Part shown: positions 8,088-17,205 of the stretch, in pieces | Layout: every line of letters starts with the position of its first letter | How positions within the stretch are numbered: position 1 is the stretch's first letter | Assembly (NCBI RefSeq): GCF_020164785.1 | Contig: NZ_JAIUGX010000015.1 | Location: forward strand, 1-64,000 | Source: Mesorhizobium sp. ES1-1 | Lineage (GTDB): Bacteria > Pseudomonadota > Alphaproteobacteria > Rhizobiales > Rhizobiaceae | Direction of reading: 5' to 3' | Length of the DNA: 64,000 nt | Notes under the pieces: generated by a model | What the model saw: only the letters and a program-made list of their open reading frames with translations | The model's database searches: none | Told to the model about the DNA's origin: nothing | Program-made: the position numbers and the translations under genes

Positions 8088-9782
8088 CTACTGTCGGGAA
8101 TTCAAGATCAGGTCAGACGCTTTTTCAGCGATGGCGATGGTCGTGATGTTGGTATTGGCGGCAATGATGGTCGGCATGATCGAGGCGTCGACGACGCGCA
8201 GACCCTGAACGCCGCGCACCCGGCACTCGCCATCGAGAACCGCCAAGGGGTCGTTGTCGTTGCCCATCTTGCAGGTGCCCGAGACATGCCAGCCCGACCA
8301 GACGGATTGCTTGACCCAATCGGCGATCAGCTCGTCGTCCCTCAGCATCGCGTGGATACGGTCGGTGGTGCCGAACTTGCGCCTGAGCAGGGTCTCGCGG
8401 AAAAAGGGCGCATAGTCGAACAGATAGGCGGCGGTCGCGGTCTTGAGCCAATTCGACGGCTTGCGCACGCTGAGCGCGCGCGCCTCGTCGCTGTAGCCGG
8501 CCAGGAACCAGGTGTTGACGTGCTGGCGCACGTCAGGCGCTTCCATGATCTTGCAGATGCGTTTGAAGCCATCGACCAGGCGCATCAGGTCGCGGCCGTC
8601 GGATGCCAGGTTCAGGTCGACGATCGGTTCGTCGGTCTGGACCGCCGTCTTCAAGGTGACAGTGCCGCGCGAGTAGGATTTGTTGACGCAGACATTGAGT
8701 GCGCCCATCGCCTTGCCAAGCGGATGCCATCCGGCCCGGTTGACCGGCATCAAAAGCATGTCCCCGGGGTGGCAGTCGGCGTGATTGGAAGAATATCTGA
8801 CGCCGAGGAAAATGTGGCGTCGCTGCCCCGGCCGCAGCCGCGCGGATTTCTTGAAATGCGCGCCGACGGCCAAATGCGGGTGATCGGTCAGGTTTTCACC
8901 GACGCCTGGGCGATCAGCGATCACACGGATACCAAGCCGTTTCAATTGGGCCGCGGGCCCGATGCCAGCGCGAAGCAGGATGGCCGGCGAATGCAGCGCG
9001 CCGGCCGAAACGATGGTCTCGTTGGCATGATAGACCTCGGTCTTGCCAGCGATCGTGACCTCGACACCGGTGATGCGGGTTCCTTCGCTCACCAGCCCCT
9101 CGACGAAGGCGTCGGCGAAAATATGCAGGTTCTTGCGCGCCCGCGCACCGGCGTGGAGATAGCCGGTGGCCGTCGACACGCGACGGTCGTTCTCGTTCGA
9201 CAGTGGCAGCGGGAACGAGCCATCCTCAAAACTGCCATTGTAGTCGGGTCGATAGGGATACTCGACTTCCGTCTGCTTCAGCACGGATTTGGTGAACCCG
9301 GCCCAGTCCTGCGGAAACACCCGCCGGATCGGAATCCGGCCGCCCTTATTGTGAAGATCGCCATCGAAGTCGAGGTCGCGCTCCAGCTTCTTGAGGTAGG
9401 GCAGCATGCCGTCCCATCCCCAGCCCGCGAGACCGAGCGCCTGCCATTCGTCGTAGTCGTGCGGCAGGCCGCGCACCGCGAATTGGCCATTGATGCTCGA
9501 GCCGCCGCCCATCACCTTGGCCTGCTCGAGCTTGGCGGTCTTGACCGGCTGCGTGTTTTGCCTCGGCGAGCGGTTGAAGACGCGCAGCTCCGTCCAATGA
9601 TATTTCGGGTCGAAGTAGGACAGGCCCGGATAGCTGTCCGAAATCACCTCCGGAACGGCGTCCGGTGGCGTGTCGGGTCCGGCTTCGAAAAGCGCGACCT
9701 GCTTGACCCCGTTTTCCGAGAGACGGCTAGCAAGCACGGCTCCGGCCGAGCCGCCGCCAACAATGATGTAGTCGAATTGCAT
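8088..9782 (-). CDS. GMC-family FAD oxidoreductase (choline dehydrogenase-like)
   Basis: This 564-residue glucose-methanol-choline oxidoreductase probably oxidises an alcohol to an aldehyde. The N terminus DYIIVGGGSAGAVLASRLSE is the FAD-binding motif and VMGGGSSINGQFAVRG is the GMC signature 1. NETIVSAGALHSPAILLRAGIG is signature 2. SGWHVSGTCKMGNDNDP near the C terminus holds the catalytic His region. It lies 14 bases downstream of the aldehyde dehydrogenase gene and 17 before the aldolase gene, as expected for an alcohol-to-aldehyde-to-acid route. The substrate is not identifiable. Confidence 0.88.
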   Translation of the reverse strand: MQFDYIIVGGGSAGAVLASRLSENGVKQVALFEAGPDTPPDAVPEVISDSYPGLSYFDPKYHWTELRVFNRSPRQNTQPVKTAKLEQAKVMGGGSSINGQFAVRGLPHDYDEWQALGLAGWGWDGMLPYLKKLERDLDFDGDLHNKGGRIPIRRVFPQDWAGFTKSVLKQTEVEYPYRPDYNGSFEDGSFPLPLSNENDRRVSTATGYLHAGARARKNLHIFADAFVEGLVSEGTRITGVEVTIAGKTEVYHANETIVSAGALHSPAILLRAGIGPAAQLKRLGIRVIADRPGVGENLTDHPHLAVGAHFKKSARLRPGQRRHIFLGVRYSSNHADCHPGDMLLMPVNRAGWHPLGKAMGALNVCVNKSYSRGTVTLKTAVQTDEPIVDLNLASDGRDLMRLVDGFKRICKIMEAPDVRQHVNTWFLAGYSDEARALSVRKPSNWLKTATAAYLFDYAPFFRETLLRRKFGTTDRIHAMLRDDELIADWVKQSVWSGWHVSGTCKMGNDNDPLAVLDGECRVRGVQGLRVVDASIMPTIIAANTNITTIAIAEKASDLILNSRQ

Positions 9783-9796
9783 GTGCTTGCGCTCGT

Positions 9797-11275
9797 TCAG
9801 GCGTAATTGGCCCAGATGGCCTTCTGGCGAAGGAACGCCTCGATGCCGGCCCGTCCCATATCCTTGCCGAAGCCGGAGCCCTTGTAGCCGCCGGCCGGAT
9901 AGGTGAACTCCGGACCGCGCCCATGCTGGTTGATCCAGACCATGCCGGCCTCGATCGAATCCGCCGCCTTGAGCGCCTTCTTCAAATCCGTGGTGTGGAC
10001 GCTTGCGGCGAGCCCGTAGACCGGATGCGCCGCCTGGGCCAGACCATCCTCGAGGTCGGCAAAAGTGCGCACGGTCAGGACCGGGCCAAAGAACTCCTCC
10101 TTGAAGCCGATATTGTCGTCGGCAACATTTTCCAGGATTGTCGGCGCGAAAAAGCTGCCTTCGTTGCGGCCTTCCAGCACCGTCCCGCCGGTCACCACCG
10201 AGGCGCCCTCGCTAACGCTGGCGCGGACCATCGTATCGATACGCTCGAGCTGCTTGCGGCTGATGATCGGCGCGAAGGTCGTCGTTTCGTCCCAGGTCGG
10301 TCCCGCCTTGATCGCCCTGGTGCGAGCGATGACGCGGTCGACCAACTGATCGGCGATCTTGTCCTCGACGATCAGCCGCGAACCGGCCGTGCAGACCTGG
10401 CCGGCATTGTCCATGAACGCGGCCGCGACACGTCCGGCCACTACATCGATATCGCCGGCGTCGGCCAGCACCAGCTGCGGGCTCTTGCCGCCGAGTTCGA
10501 GCGTGACCGGCTTGATGCCGGATTGCGCGGCCAGCGTCATGATTGCGGCCCCGGTCTGCGTCGAGCCGGTGAAGGAGATTTTCAGGATATCGGGATGGCG
10601 CACGATCGCCGCTCCCGTCGTGTGGCCATAACCGTTGACGACGTTGAACAAGCCGGCCGGAACGCCGGCTTGAGCCGCCAGCTCCGCCAAGGCCAGGAGG
10701 CTATGCGGAGTCAGTTCCGACGTCTTCATCACGACCGCATTGCCTGCGGCAAGGGCCGGCGCGAACTTCCAGGCCGCCGTGATCATCGGGAAGTTCCAGG
10801 GAACGATCGCGCCGACGATGCCGTAGGGCTCATGCTTGACGATGCTGAGCGCGTTCGCCTCGGTCGCGGTGACCGTGCCTTCGATCTTGTCGCAGAATTC
10901 GGCGTAGTAACGCACGACGCCGGCGGTGCGCACAGCGTCGCGCCCGATCGTCATCGAGATCAGCCGGCTCGAGCCCATCGCTTCCAACTGGCCGAGATAG
11001 GTCGCGTTCTCTTCGATCAGCGCCGCGAAGCGCATGAGCGCGGCGGTGCGATCGCGTGGGGCGATCTTCGCCCAGCGGCTCTGCGCCAGCGCCTTTTTGG
11101 CGGCATCGACGGCTTGCTGAATCGCTGCTTCGCCGCCATCGGTGATCACACCCATCGGCTGGAGATCGGAGGGACGGAGAACCTCGATCTCCGCCCCTGG
11201 CAGTTCAACGAATTGCCCGCCAATGTGATGGCCCTTGGGAATGGCGACCGTGGCCGGATCGAAACTCAGTGTCAT
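9797..11275 (-). CDS. NAD(P)-dependent aldehyde dehydrogenase
   Basis: This is a 492-residue class I aldehyde dehydrogenase. PWNFPMITAAWKFAPALAAG is the NAD-binding/catalytic Asn region, VTLELGGKSPQLV holds the general-base glutamate, and DNAGQVCTAGSRL the nucleophilic cysteine. The start at 11275 (MTLSFDPATV) is preceded by GGAAGAG; the frame is open upstream into the transporter ATPase gene but that part is not ALDH-like. It lies between the ABC importer genes and the GMC oxidoreductase gene, suggesting oxidation of an aldehyde derived from the imported compound. Confidence 0.87.
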   Translation of the reverse strand: MTLSFDPATVAIPKGHHIGGQFVELPGAEIEVLRPSDLQPMGVITDGGEAAIQQAVDAAKKALAQSRWAKIAPRDRTAALMRFAALIEENATYLGQLEAMGSSRLISMTIGRDAVRTAGVVRYYAEFCDKIEGTVTATEANALSIVKHEPYGIVGAIVPWNFPMITAAWKFAPALAAGNAVVMKTSELTPHSLLALAELAAQAGVPAGLFNVVNGYGHTTGAAIVRHPDILKISFTGSTQTGAAIMTLAAQSGIKPVTLELGGKSPQLVLADAGDIDVVAGRVAAAFMDNAGQVCTAGSRLIVEDKIADQLVDRVIARTRAIKAGPTWDETTTFAPIISRKQLERIDTMVRASVSEGASVVTGGTVLEGRNEGSFFAPTILENVADDNIGFKEEFFGPVLTVRTFADLEDGLAQAAHPVYGLAASVHTTDLKKALKAADSIEAGMVWINQHGRGPEFTYPAGGYKGSGFGKDMGRAGIEAFLRQKAIWANYA

Positions 11276-11357
11276 TATCTCTTCCTTTTGCGACCGGCTC
11301 GAAGGGGGCCGCATTCGACGATGTGCGCTTGGCTGTTTTGCGTGAAGCGACGTGCCG

Positions 11358-12221
11358 TCAGCACGCCTTGTCGGCTTCTCGCGCCTCGAGGAACGGGCGA
11401 AGCAGATCCGCCGATTCATGGAAGCGTCCGACGAAACTCTTCAGACGCGGATGTTCTGGATGCAAAAGCACCTTGGACGGCGGCCCTTGTTCGGCGACCA
11501 CGCCCTGATCGAGGAAAACCACCCGGTCGGCGACCTCGAAGGCAAAGCCCAACTCGTGCGTCACGATCACCATGGTCATGCCGCTCTTGGCCAGGTCGAC
11601 CATCGCCTTCATGACCTCGCCGACCAATTCGGGATCGAGCGCCGAGGTCGGCTCGTCGAACAGCATCACCTTCGGCTGCATGGCCATGGCCCTGGCGATA
11701 GCCACACGCTGTTGCTGGCCGCCGGACAGCTGGCGCGGATATTTTTCCACGTGCTGTGCCAGACCCATGAGATCAAGCAGCCTCAATGCGGTCTGACGCA
11801 CCTGTTCCTTCGGCTCTTTCTTGACGACGACGGGGCCTTCCATGACGTTTTCGAGCGCCGTCATGTGCGGGAACAAGTTGAACTGCTGGAACACCATGCC
11901 GGTCTTCGAGCGGATCCGGTTGACCTCCTGGTTGGGTATATCGGAGCCGGCCTTGCCGTCAGCCTTCCTGTTGAACAGAACCTCGTCGCCGATGACGATG
12001 CTGCCGCTGGTAGGAGTATTCAGCAGGTTGATGCAGCGCAGCAGCGACGTCTTGCCCGATCCGCTGGCGCCGATCAGCACGACCACCTCGCCTTCGATGA
12101 CCGAGAGATCGATGCCGTTCAAAACGCGCTTGTCGCCGAACTTGAGGCAGATGCCATCGAGGCGAAGGACCGGTTTGTCGCTTTTCTCTCCAGCGGAGGC
12201 ACTCGCATGGGTGATGCTCAT
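11358..12221 (-). CDS. Polar amino-acid ABC transporter, ATP-binding protein
   Basis: This 287-residue ATPase of the GlnQ/HisP type energises import. Visible are Walker A GASGSGKTS, the Q-loop segment MVFQQFNLFPHMTALENV, the signature QLSGGQQQRVAIARAMA, Walker B VMLFDEPTSALDPE and the switch histidine in VTHELGFA. The start codon at 12221 overlaps the permease stop in an ATGA junction, so the two are translationally coupled. A hydrophilic 18-residue leader precedes the domain. Confidence 0.92.
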   Translation of the reverse strand: MSITHASASAGEKSDKPVLRLDGICLKFGDKRVLNGIDLSVIEGEVVVLIGASGSGKTSLLRCINLLNTPTSGSIVIGDEVLFNRKADGKAGSDIPNQEVNRIRSKTGMVFQQFNLFPHMTALENVMEGPVVVKKEPKEQVRQTALRLLDLMGLAQHVEKYPRQLSGGQQQRVAIARAMAMQPKVMLFDEPTSALDPELVGEVMKAMVDLAKSGMTMVIVTHELGFAFEVADRVVFLDQGVVAEQGPPSKVLLHPEHPRLKSFVGRFHESADLLRPFLEAREADKAC

Positions 12222-12877
12222 TTTACGCTGGCCCCGCTGCGTTCGAGTTTCCGGGACAGCAGCGTCAGCGGCACCAGGATGACCAGGAAGATGACGCCGA
12301 CAGCGGTGTAAACTTCCATCGGCCGATAGGTGAAGCTGCTGATGTAGCTCGCTTGATAGAGAAGGTCGGGGACCGTGATCATCGACAGCAGCGTGGTGTT
12401 CTTCATCTGGATGATCGACTGCCCGGCGAGCGGCGGGATCATCTTGCGGAAAGCCTGCGGCAGGATGATGCGGCGCATGCGCTGGCCATAGGACATGCCA
12501 ATGGCGGTCGCCGCATCCGTCTGGCCAGGATCGACAGACTGGACGCCGGCGCGCAGGATTTCGGCGTAGAACGAGCCAACGTAACAGCTGAGGCCGATGA
12601 AGCCGGCCCAGAACTTCGTGACGTTGATACCGGCGAAGATCGGGAAGGCGTAGTAGACCCACAGCAGCGTCACGAGCAGCGGAATGTTGCGGAAGAACTC
12701 GACATAAATCTGGCCGAGGATGACCAGGGGCTTGAACGTGCTCAGCTGGATGAGCCCGATGAAAAGGCCGATCAGCATGCCCGCGCCGATCGTGATCACG
12801 GTGAAATAGAGCGTCATCAGGAGGCCCTGCCAGAGCAACCCGATATTGTTGGTTATGACTGTGTAGTCGAATAGCAT
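12218..12877 (-). CDS. Polar amino-acid ABC transporter, single permease
   Basis: This is a 219-residue inner-membrane permease of the HisMQ/GlnP type with about five transmembrane segments. The EAA loop shows as DAATAIGMSYGQRMRRIILPQA, and FFRNIPLLVTLLW is the family signature near the middle. The ATG at 12877 has GAGGG upstream; an in-frame start at 12901 would add only eight residues. Only one permease gene is present, so a homodimer is likely. It sits between the binding-protein and ATPase genes. Confidence 0.9.
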   Translation of the reverse strand: MLFDYTVITNNIGLLWQGLLMTLYFTVITIGAGMLIGLFIGLIQLSTFKPLVILGQIYVEFFRNIPLLVTLLWVYYAFPIFAGINVTKFWAGFIGLSCYVGSFYAEILRAGVQSVDPGQTDAATAIGMSYGQRMRRIILPQAFRKMIPPLAGQSIIQMKNTTLLSMITVPDLLYQASYISSFTYRPMEVYTAVGVIFLVILVPLTLLSRKLERSGASVK

Positions 12878-12951
12878 TTTGCCCTCACTGGTTCGATGCA
12901 CGTCCAGTGGTGGCCTGACCGCCGCAACAGGCGGCGGTCAGGCTGTTTCGA

Positions 12952-13794
12952 TCAGAAGCTGAAGCCTGCCGGAAGGATCGACAGGTCGATGCCGCGGGCT
13001 TCCCAAGCGCGGGCAAGCTTGCCCTGGGCCAGACCGAGCGAACGCTCCTGCAGGATCCAATTGGTCAGGAAGTTAATGAAGCCGGCATTGCCAGGCTTGC
13101 GGGCGACGGCGAGCGTGGCGGGGTTGCGCAGGATCGGCTCGGGCAACGACACATTGCCGATCTTCTGGTTGGTGATCTGCAGCGCGTCGAAAACGGAGAA
13201 GACGACGCCATCGGCGCGACCGGCCTGAAGTTCCATCAGCGCCAGACCACGGTCTTCCACCGGGGTGATCTTGGCCTTGGGCAGCAAGGCTTCGGCAACG
13301 ACCTGCATAGTGCTACCCTTCTGCACGACGACGGTCTTGTCCGAAGAATTGAGCTCGGCCCAGGTCTTGACCGGCTTGCCTGGAGGCGTCAGCACCGCCC
13401 AGGCGTCGGTGAATAGCGGCTCCCAGAGATAGTCGACGACGAGACCGCGCTTCGGGTTCGGATTGACGCCGATGGCGATGTCGATCTTGTTGGACTGGAA
13501 GTCGGCGGCGAGGTTACCCCAGGTCGTCTCGACAGGCTCGAGCTTGACTCCGAGAGCGGTCGCGATCTCGCCGAGGAATTCGTAGTAGAAGCCGCTCCAC
13601 TGGCCTGTCGCCGGATCCTTGATATAGCCTGGTTCCTCGCCGGTCATGACCGGCACCTTCAGCACGCCGCTGGCGCGGATCTGATCAATGACGGCGGATG
13701 GGCTATCGTCCGCCGAGGCGGTGACCGGCGCGGTGAGCAGGCCGAGGCCGATGGTCAAAGCGGCCATGAACGTACGCATTACAGTGAATTTCAT
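12952..13794 (-). CDS. Periplasmic amino-acid-binding protein of ABC importer
   Basis: This is a 280-residue solute-binding protein of the family-3 (SBP_bac_3) type. A Sec signal peptide ends near ASADD. The mature part has the family order: VLKVPVMTGEEPGYI, WSGFYYEFLGEIATALGVKLEPV, DIAIGVNPNPKRG. GGGGA precedes the ATG at 13794. It lies directly between the hydroxyproline epimerase gene and the permease, so the ligand may be a hydroxyproline or related cyclic amino acid. This is inference from context. Confidence 0.88.
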   Translation of the reverse strand: MKFTVMRTFMAALTIGLGLLTAPVTASADDSPSAVIDQIRASGVLKVPVMTGEEPGYIKDPATGQWSGFYYEFLGEIATALGVKLEPVETTWGNLAADFQSNKIDIAIGVNPNPKRGLVVDYLWEPLFTDAWAVLTPPGKPVKTWAELNSSDKTVVVQKGSTMQVVAEALLPKAKITPVEDRGLALMELQAGRADGVVFSVFDALQITNQKIGNVSLPEPILRNPATLAVARKPGNAGFINFLTNWILQERSLGLAQGKLARAWEARGIDLSILPAGFSF

Positions 13795-13822
13795 GTCATT
13801 CCCCTTTTCTGAGTTTTGGTGA

Positions 13823-14812
13823 TTATCGGGCTAGAAATCCCTTCGAGAGAGGGTCGCTCGTCTCGAAGTAGATCGTCTGGGTCGAGGTTATGAATGCCGA
13901 GCCTTCGATCTCGATGATCATCGCCCCGCGGCCATCCTCGAGGCGCCGCTGCAGGCGCGCCTTGAACGGGATGCCGAAGATGTTCTTGGCTTCGTAGATC
14001 TGGTCGGGGGCGATCAGGCCCTTCTGCAGCAGATATGTCAGACGCGCCGAAGTGCCGGTGCCGCAAGGCGAGCGGTCGAACTTGTTGGATTCCAGCACGA
14101 GAAAATGCGTTGCGGAATGCTCGCTGTCGGCGTCGTAAAAAAGCACGCTCGGAGCGGCCGCGCCTGCTAGCAGCGGCAGGTCCATTGTCGATGCCTTGAT
14201 CGCATCCTTGATCTTGGCGCCGGCACGCATGAGCGCGGATGCATTGTCCGGCACCAGTTCAAGCCTGAGTGGAGCGGCATCCACCAATGCGTACCACATG
14301 CCGGCATAGACGATTGCCGCATCGACGTTGCCGAGGCCTTCGACGGACACTGTGAGGTGTTCCAGTCCGACATAGCTCGGAACGTTGGCGATCCGCACGC
14401 GGTCGAGGGAACCGTCCTCGTTCCAGACCAGACCGACAGTCACGACCCCGGCCGGTGTTTCCAGGGTGAAGCTGTCGCCGGTTTCGGCAGATATCTGGCC
14501 CGTGAACGCCAGCGTCCGTGCAAAACCGATCGTGCCGTGGCCGCACATGTCGAGATAGACGTAGGATGAGATGAAGAAGGCGCCGTAGTCGGCAAGATCC
14601 GACGCTACGGGGACGAGGCCAACCATCGCCGAATGGCCGCGTGGCTCATGCAGCAGCGCGGGGCGTAGATGGTCGAATTGCTGCCGGAAATGGTCGCGCT
14701 TGTCCCGCACGCTCGAACCGGAAAGGTTGGGGATCCCACTCAGGATGACGCGCGTCGGGTGCCCTGCGGTATGGGAATCGATCACGCTGAAGGCTGAGGA
14801 GAAGCTGGACAC
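13823..14812 (-). CDS. Proline racemase-family enzyme, probable 4-hydroxyproline 2-epimerase
   Basis: This is a 329-residue member of the proline racemase superfamily. The two catalytic positions are both cysteine: Cys90 in DMCGHGT and Cys250 in SPCGTGTSARL. Within this family two cysteines indicate racemase or epimerase activity, whereas a Thr in the first site marks trans-3-hydroxyproline dehydratase. Epimerisation of trans-4-hydroxy-L-proline to cis-4-hydroxy-D-proline is therefore the likely reaction, with the DadA-like oxidase acting next. The GTG start at 14812 is supported by GAGAGGG seven bases upstream. The regulator gene ends four bases before it. Confidence 0.85.
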   Translation of the reverse strand: MSSFSSAFSVIDSHTAGHPTRVILSGIPNLSGSSVRDKRDHFRQQFDHLRPALLHEPRGHSAMVGLVPVASDLADYGAFFISSYVYLDMCGHGTIGFARTLAFTGQISAETGDSFTLETPAGVVTVGLVWNEDGSLDRVRIANVPSYVGLEHLTVSVEGLGNVDAAIVYAGMWYALVDAAPLRLELVPDNASALMRAGAKIKDAIKASTMDLPLLAGAAAPSVLFYDADSEHSATHFLVLESNKFDRSPCGTGTSARLTYLLQKGLIAPDQIYEAKNIFGIPFKARLQRRLEDGRGAMIIEIEGSAFITSTQTIYFETSDPLSKGFLAR

Positions 14813-14815
14813 GAC

Positions 14816-15496
14816 CTAACCCTCTCCGAAGGCGTCGCGAATGCCGGCCCGCATGCTCTGCCAGATTTCCCGAATGAGGTTTTCGGTCATCGCCTTGGCG
14901 CTTTCGCCGTCCCCGGCCATGATCGCGTCATAGATCCGGCCCGTATCGTCCAGCGAGAGCTGGATGATTTTCGGATCCTGTTCGTAGGCGTGATAGCGAT
15001 AGCGCAAGGCCTGCTTTTCCAGGCCTCCGAGCAGTCGCGTGAGGGTCTTGTTGCCTGCCAGCGTATAGGTCAGGAAGGAGCCTCGCACGTCGACGATGAA
15101 GAACTGCCGCGCATCGTTGCGAGCCTGAGCCTGCTTCAGCTCCGACAGCAGGCTCTTGAATTCGGCCTTCTTTTCGATGTCGGCGGATTCGGCGGCCTGC
15201 TTGGCGACCAGGCCTTCCAGCTCGATGCGACAGGTATAGACCTCATCGAAGTCGCGCTGCGACATGGGCGAAACCCAGATGCCGCGTCTGGCTTCACGCG
15301 TCACCAGTCCGTCGCGTTCGAGCAGCCTCAGCGCCTCGCGCACCGGCGACCGGCTCACGCCGTAACGCGCGGCGACCATTTCCTCGGTCAATCTCTCCTG
15401 CGACTTGAGGCGACCGAAGATGATCTCCTCCTCCAGCATCTCAGCGAGATTTTCCGGAATGGCGACAGACAATTTTTGAATGCGCGCTAAAAGCAT
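14816..15496 (-). CDS. GntR/FadR-type transcriptional regulator
   Basis: This 226-residue regulator has an N-terminal winged HTH (LTEEMVAARYGVSRSPVREALRLLE) and a helical C-terminal FCD ligand domain. It is the first gene of the leftward catabolic train and divergent from an aldehyde dehydrogenase gene. A perfect 12-bp palindrome of the type bound by this family lies 11 bases before its start codon. It probably represses both directions until a pathway compound binds. No strong ribosome site precedes the ATG. Confidence 0.88.
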   Translation of the reverse strand: MLLARIQKLSVAIPENLAEMLEEEIIFGRLKSQERLTEEMVAARYGVSRSPVREALRLLERDGLVTREARRGIWVSPMSQRDFDEVYTCRIELEGLVAKQAAESADIEKKAEFKSLLSELKQAQARNDARQFFIVDVRGSFLTYTLAGNKTLTRLLGGLEKQALRYRYHAYEQDPKIIQLSLDDTGRIYDAIMAGDGESAKAMTENLIREIWQSMRAGIRDAFGEG

Positions 15497-15507
15497 GTCG
15501 ACACCAT

Positions 15508-15519
15508 ATTGTATACAAT
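15508..15519. promoter_or_regulatory. Probable GntR operator, perfect palindrome ATTGTATACAAT
   Basis: The 12-bp sequence is its own reverse complement. TNGTNNNACNA-like or TTGTATACAA-type sites are typical for FCD-type GntR proteins. It lies between the gntR start (15496) and the divergent aldehyde dehydrogenase start (15606), so one dimer could control both. Confidence 0.65.
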
Positions 15520-15605
15520 GTACAGGTCAAGCCATCGCGGACATTTCTTTTGGCGAGCAATATGCCGCTGGCTTCCGCGGGCCAACAACTGTGAAGGGTC
15601 CGGAC

Positions 15606-17039
15606 ATGTATCCAGAAAAGATCGAGCTGCTGATCGACGGCGTGTGGTGCCAGGGAGCAGACGGCAAGAGCGAAGACCTGCTCAACCCCGCCACCGAAGA
15701 AGTGCTGGCAAGCGTGCCGCATGCCACGGAAGCCGATCTCGACCGCGCTCTCGCAGCCTCCGTCAAAGGGTTCAAGCTGTGGAAGGCGATGACCGCCATG
15801 CAGCGCTGGGCTATTATGAGCAAGGCCGCCGACTTCATCGAACAGCGCAAGGAAACCATTGCCCGCACTCTGACGATGGAGAACGGCAAGGCGCTGGCCG
15901 AAGCAGTCGGCGAGGTGCAGTTCGCAGCCGACGCGACCCGCTGGTATGCCGAGGAAGGCAAACGTGCCTATGGACGCATCGTCCCTGCGCGGTTGCCGGG
16001 CGTGCGGCAGATGGTCTTTAAGGAACCGGTGGGGCCGGTCATCGCCTTCGCAGCCTGGAATTTTCCGGCGAGCAACGTGATCCGCAAGATCTCGGGCGCG
16101 CTCAGCGCCGGCTGCTCGATTATCCTGAAGCCGGCGGAGGAAACGCCGGGAACCGCGGTCGCTATCGCCCGCTGCTTCCAGGATGCCGGGCTTCCAGCAG
16201 GCGTGCTCAACATTGTCTTCGGGGAGCCGGCGCGGATCTCCTCCTATCTCATCGCCTCGCCCATTCCGAAGAAGGTCTCGCTGACCGGCTCGACGGCGGT
16301 TGGGAAGCTGTTGCAGAAGCAGGCTGCCGATACGCTCAAGCGCTGCACGATGGAACTTGGCGGCCACGCGCCCGTCATCGTCCATGAGGACGCCGACCTC
16401 GAGAGGACGCTCGACACGGTCGTCGCCTTCAAGTTCCGCAATGCCGGCCAGGTGTGCACCTCACCGACGCGCTTCTATGTGCATGAGGCGGTCTATGATC
16501 GCTTCGTCGACGGCTTTGCTTCACGCGCGGAAAAGCTCAGGATCGGCGACGGTCTCGATAGCACGGTCCAGATGGGGCCGATGATCGCGGCTCGGCGGCT
16601 CGACGCCATGGACGCTTTCGTCAGCGACGCGACGGCACAAGGCGCGAGCGTCGTCACCGGCGGCAAGCGCATCGGCAATAAGGGCTATTTCTACGCGCCG
16701 ACATTGCTGCGGGACGTGCCGGACACGGCGCGCATTATGCTCGAGGAGCCGTTCGGGCCGATCGCGCCGACAACCGCATTCTCTACCTTCGACGACATGA
16801 TCGAGCGGGCGAATTCGCTGCCTTATGGACTGGCTTCCTTTGTCTTCACCCGCAATCTCAGCCTGGCGCAGAAGACCGAAGCGGAACTTGAGGCGGGTAT
16901 GGTTGGCGTCAACCACATGATGGTCTCCACGCCCGAAACGCCGTTCGGCGGCGTCAATGAATCCGGCTATGGCTCGGAGAGCGGCATTGAAGGCCTCGAC
17001 GCCTATCTGCGGACCAAGTTCGTGACAGAGATGCCATGA
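15606..17039 (+). CDS. NAD-dependent aldehyde dehydrogenase (succinate/ketoglutarate semialdehyde type)
   Basis: This 477-residue aldehyde dehydrogenase resembles GabD-like enzymes in layout. FAAWNFPASNVIRKISGALSA is the cofactor and Asn region, CTMELGGHAPVIV holds the general base, and RNAGQVCTSPTRF the catalytic cysteine. PFGGVNESGYGSESG is the conserved C-terminal loop. The ATG at 15606 (MYPEKIELL) has AAGGG eight bases upstream; the open frame upstream contains the operator and is not coding. In hydroxyproline degradation the last step oxidises 2-oxoglutarate semialdehyde, which this enzyme could do. That assignment is inferred from its sharing the GntR operator. Confidence 0.87.
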   Translation: MYPEKIELLIDGVWCQGADGKSEDLLNPATEEVLASVPHATEADLDRALAASVKGFKLWKAMTAMQRWAIMSKAADFIEQRKETIARTLTMENGKALAEAVGEVQFAADATRWYAEEGKRAYGRIVPARLPGVRQMVFKEPVGPVIAFAAWNFPASNVIRKISGALSAGCSIILKPAEETPGTAVAIARCFQDAGLPAGVLNIVFGEPARISSYLIASPIPKKVSLTGSTAVGKLLQKQAADTLKRCTMELGGHAPVIVHEDADLERTLDTVVAFKFRNAGQVCTSPTRFYVHEAVYDRFVDGFASRAEKLRIGDGLDSTVQMGPMIAARRLDAMDAFVSDATAQGASVVTGGKRIGNKGYFYAPTLLRDVPDTARIMLEEPFGPIAPTTAFSTFDDMIERANSLPYGLASFVFTRNLSLAQKTEAELEAGMVGVNHMMVSTPETPFGGVNESGYGSESGIEGLDAYLRTKFVTEMP

Positions 17040-17205
17040 GCCGGAACACTGGAAATCTTGCGGAAGGATGGGCTTGCCATTCGCGTCGGCCCATTTGAAC
17101 TCGGCCGCGCCCGGCCTGCACCATATGTGCTTTGATGTCTGGGTTCGCAGCGCGGGTTGGGATCGTCATTGCGTGGACCTGCGTGCGTCCACTTCATATG
17201 AGCTT

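Noticed and set aside
17040..17205. Possible small gene or terminator between the convergent aldehyde dehydrogenase and CGNR genes
   Set aside because: No start with a ribosome site and no stem followed by a T-run was found.
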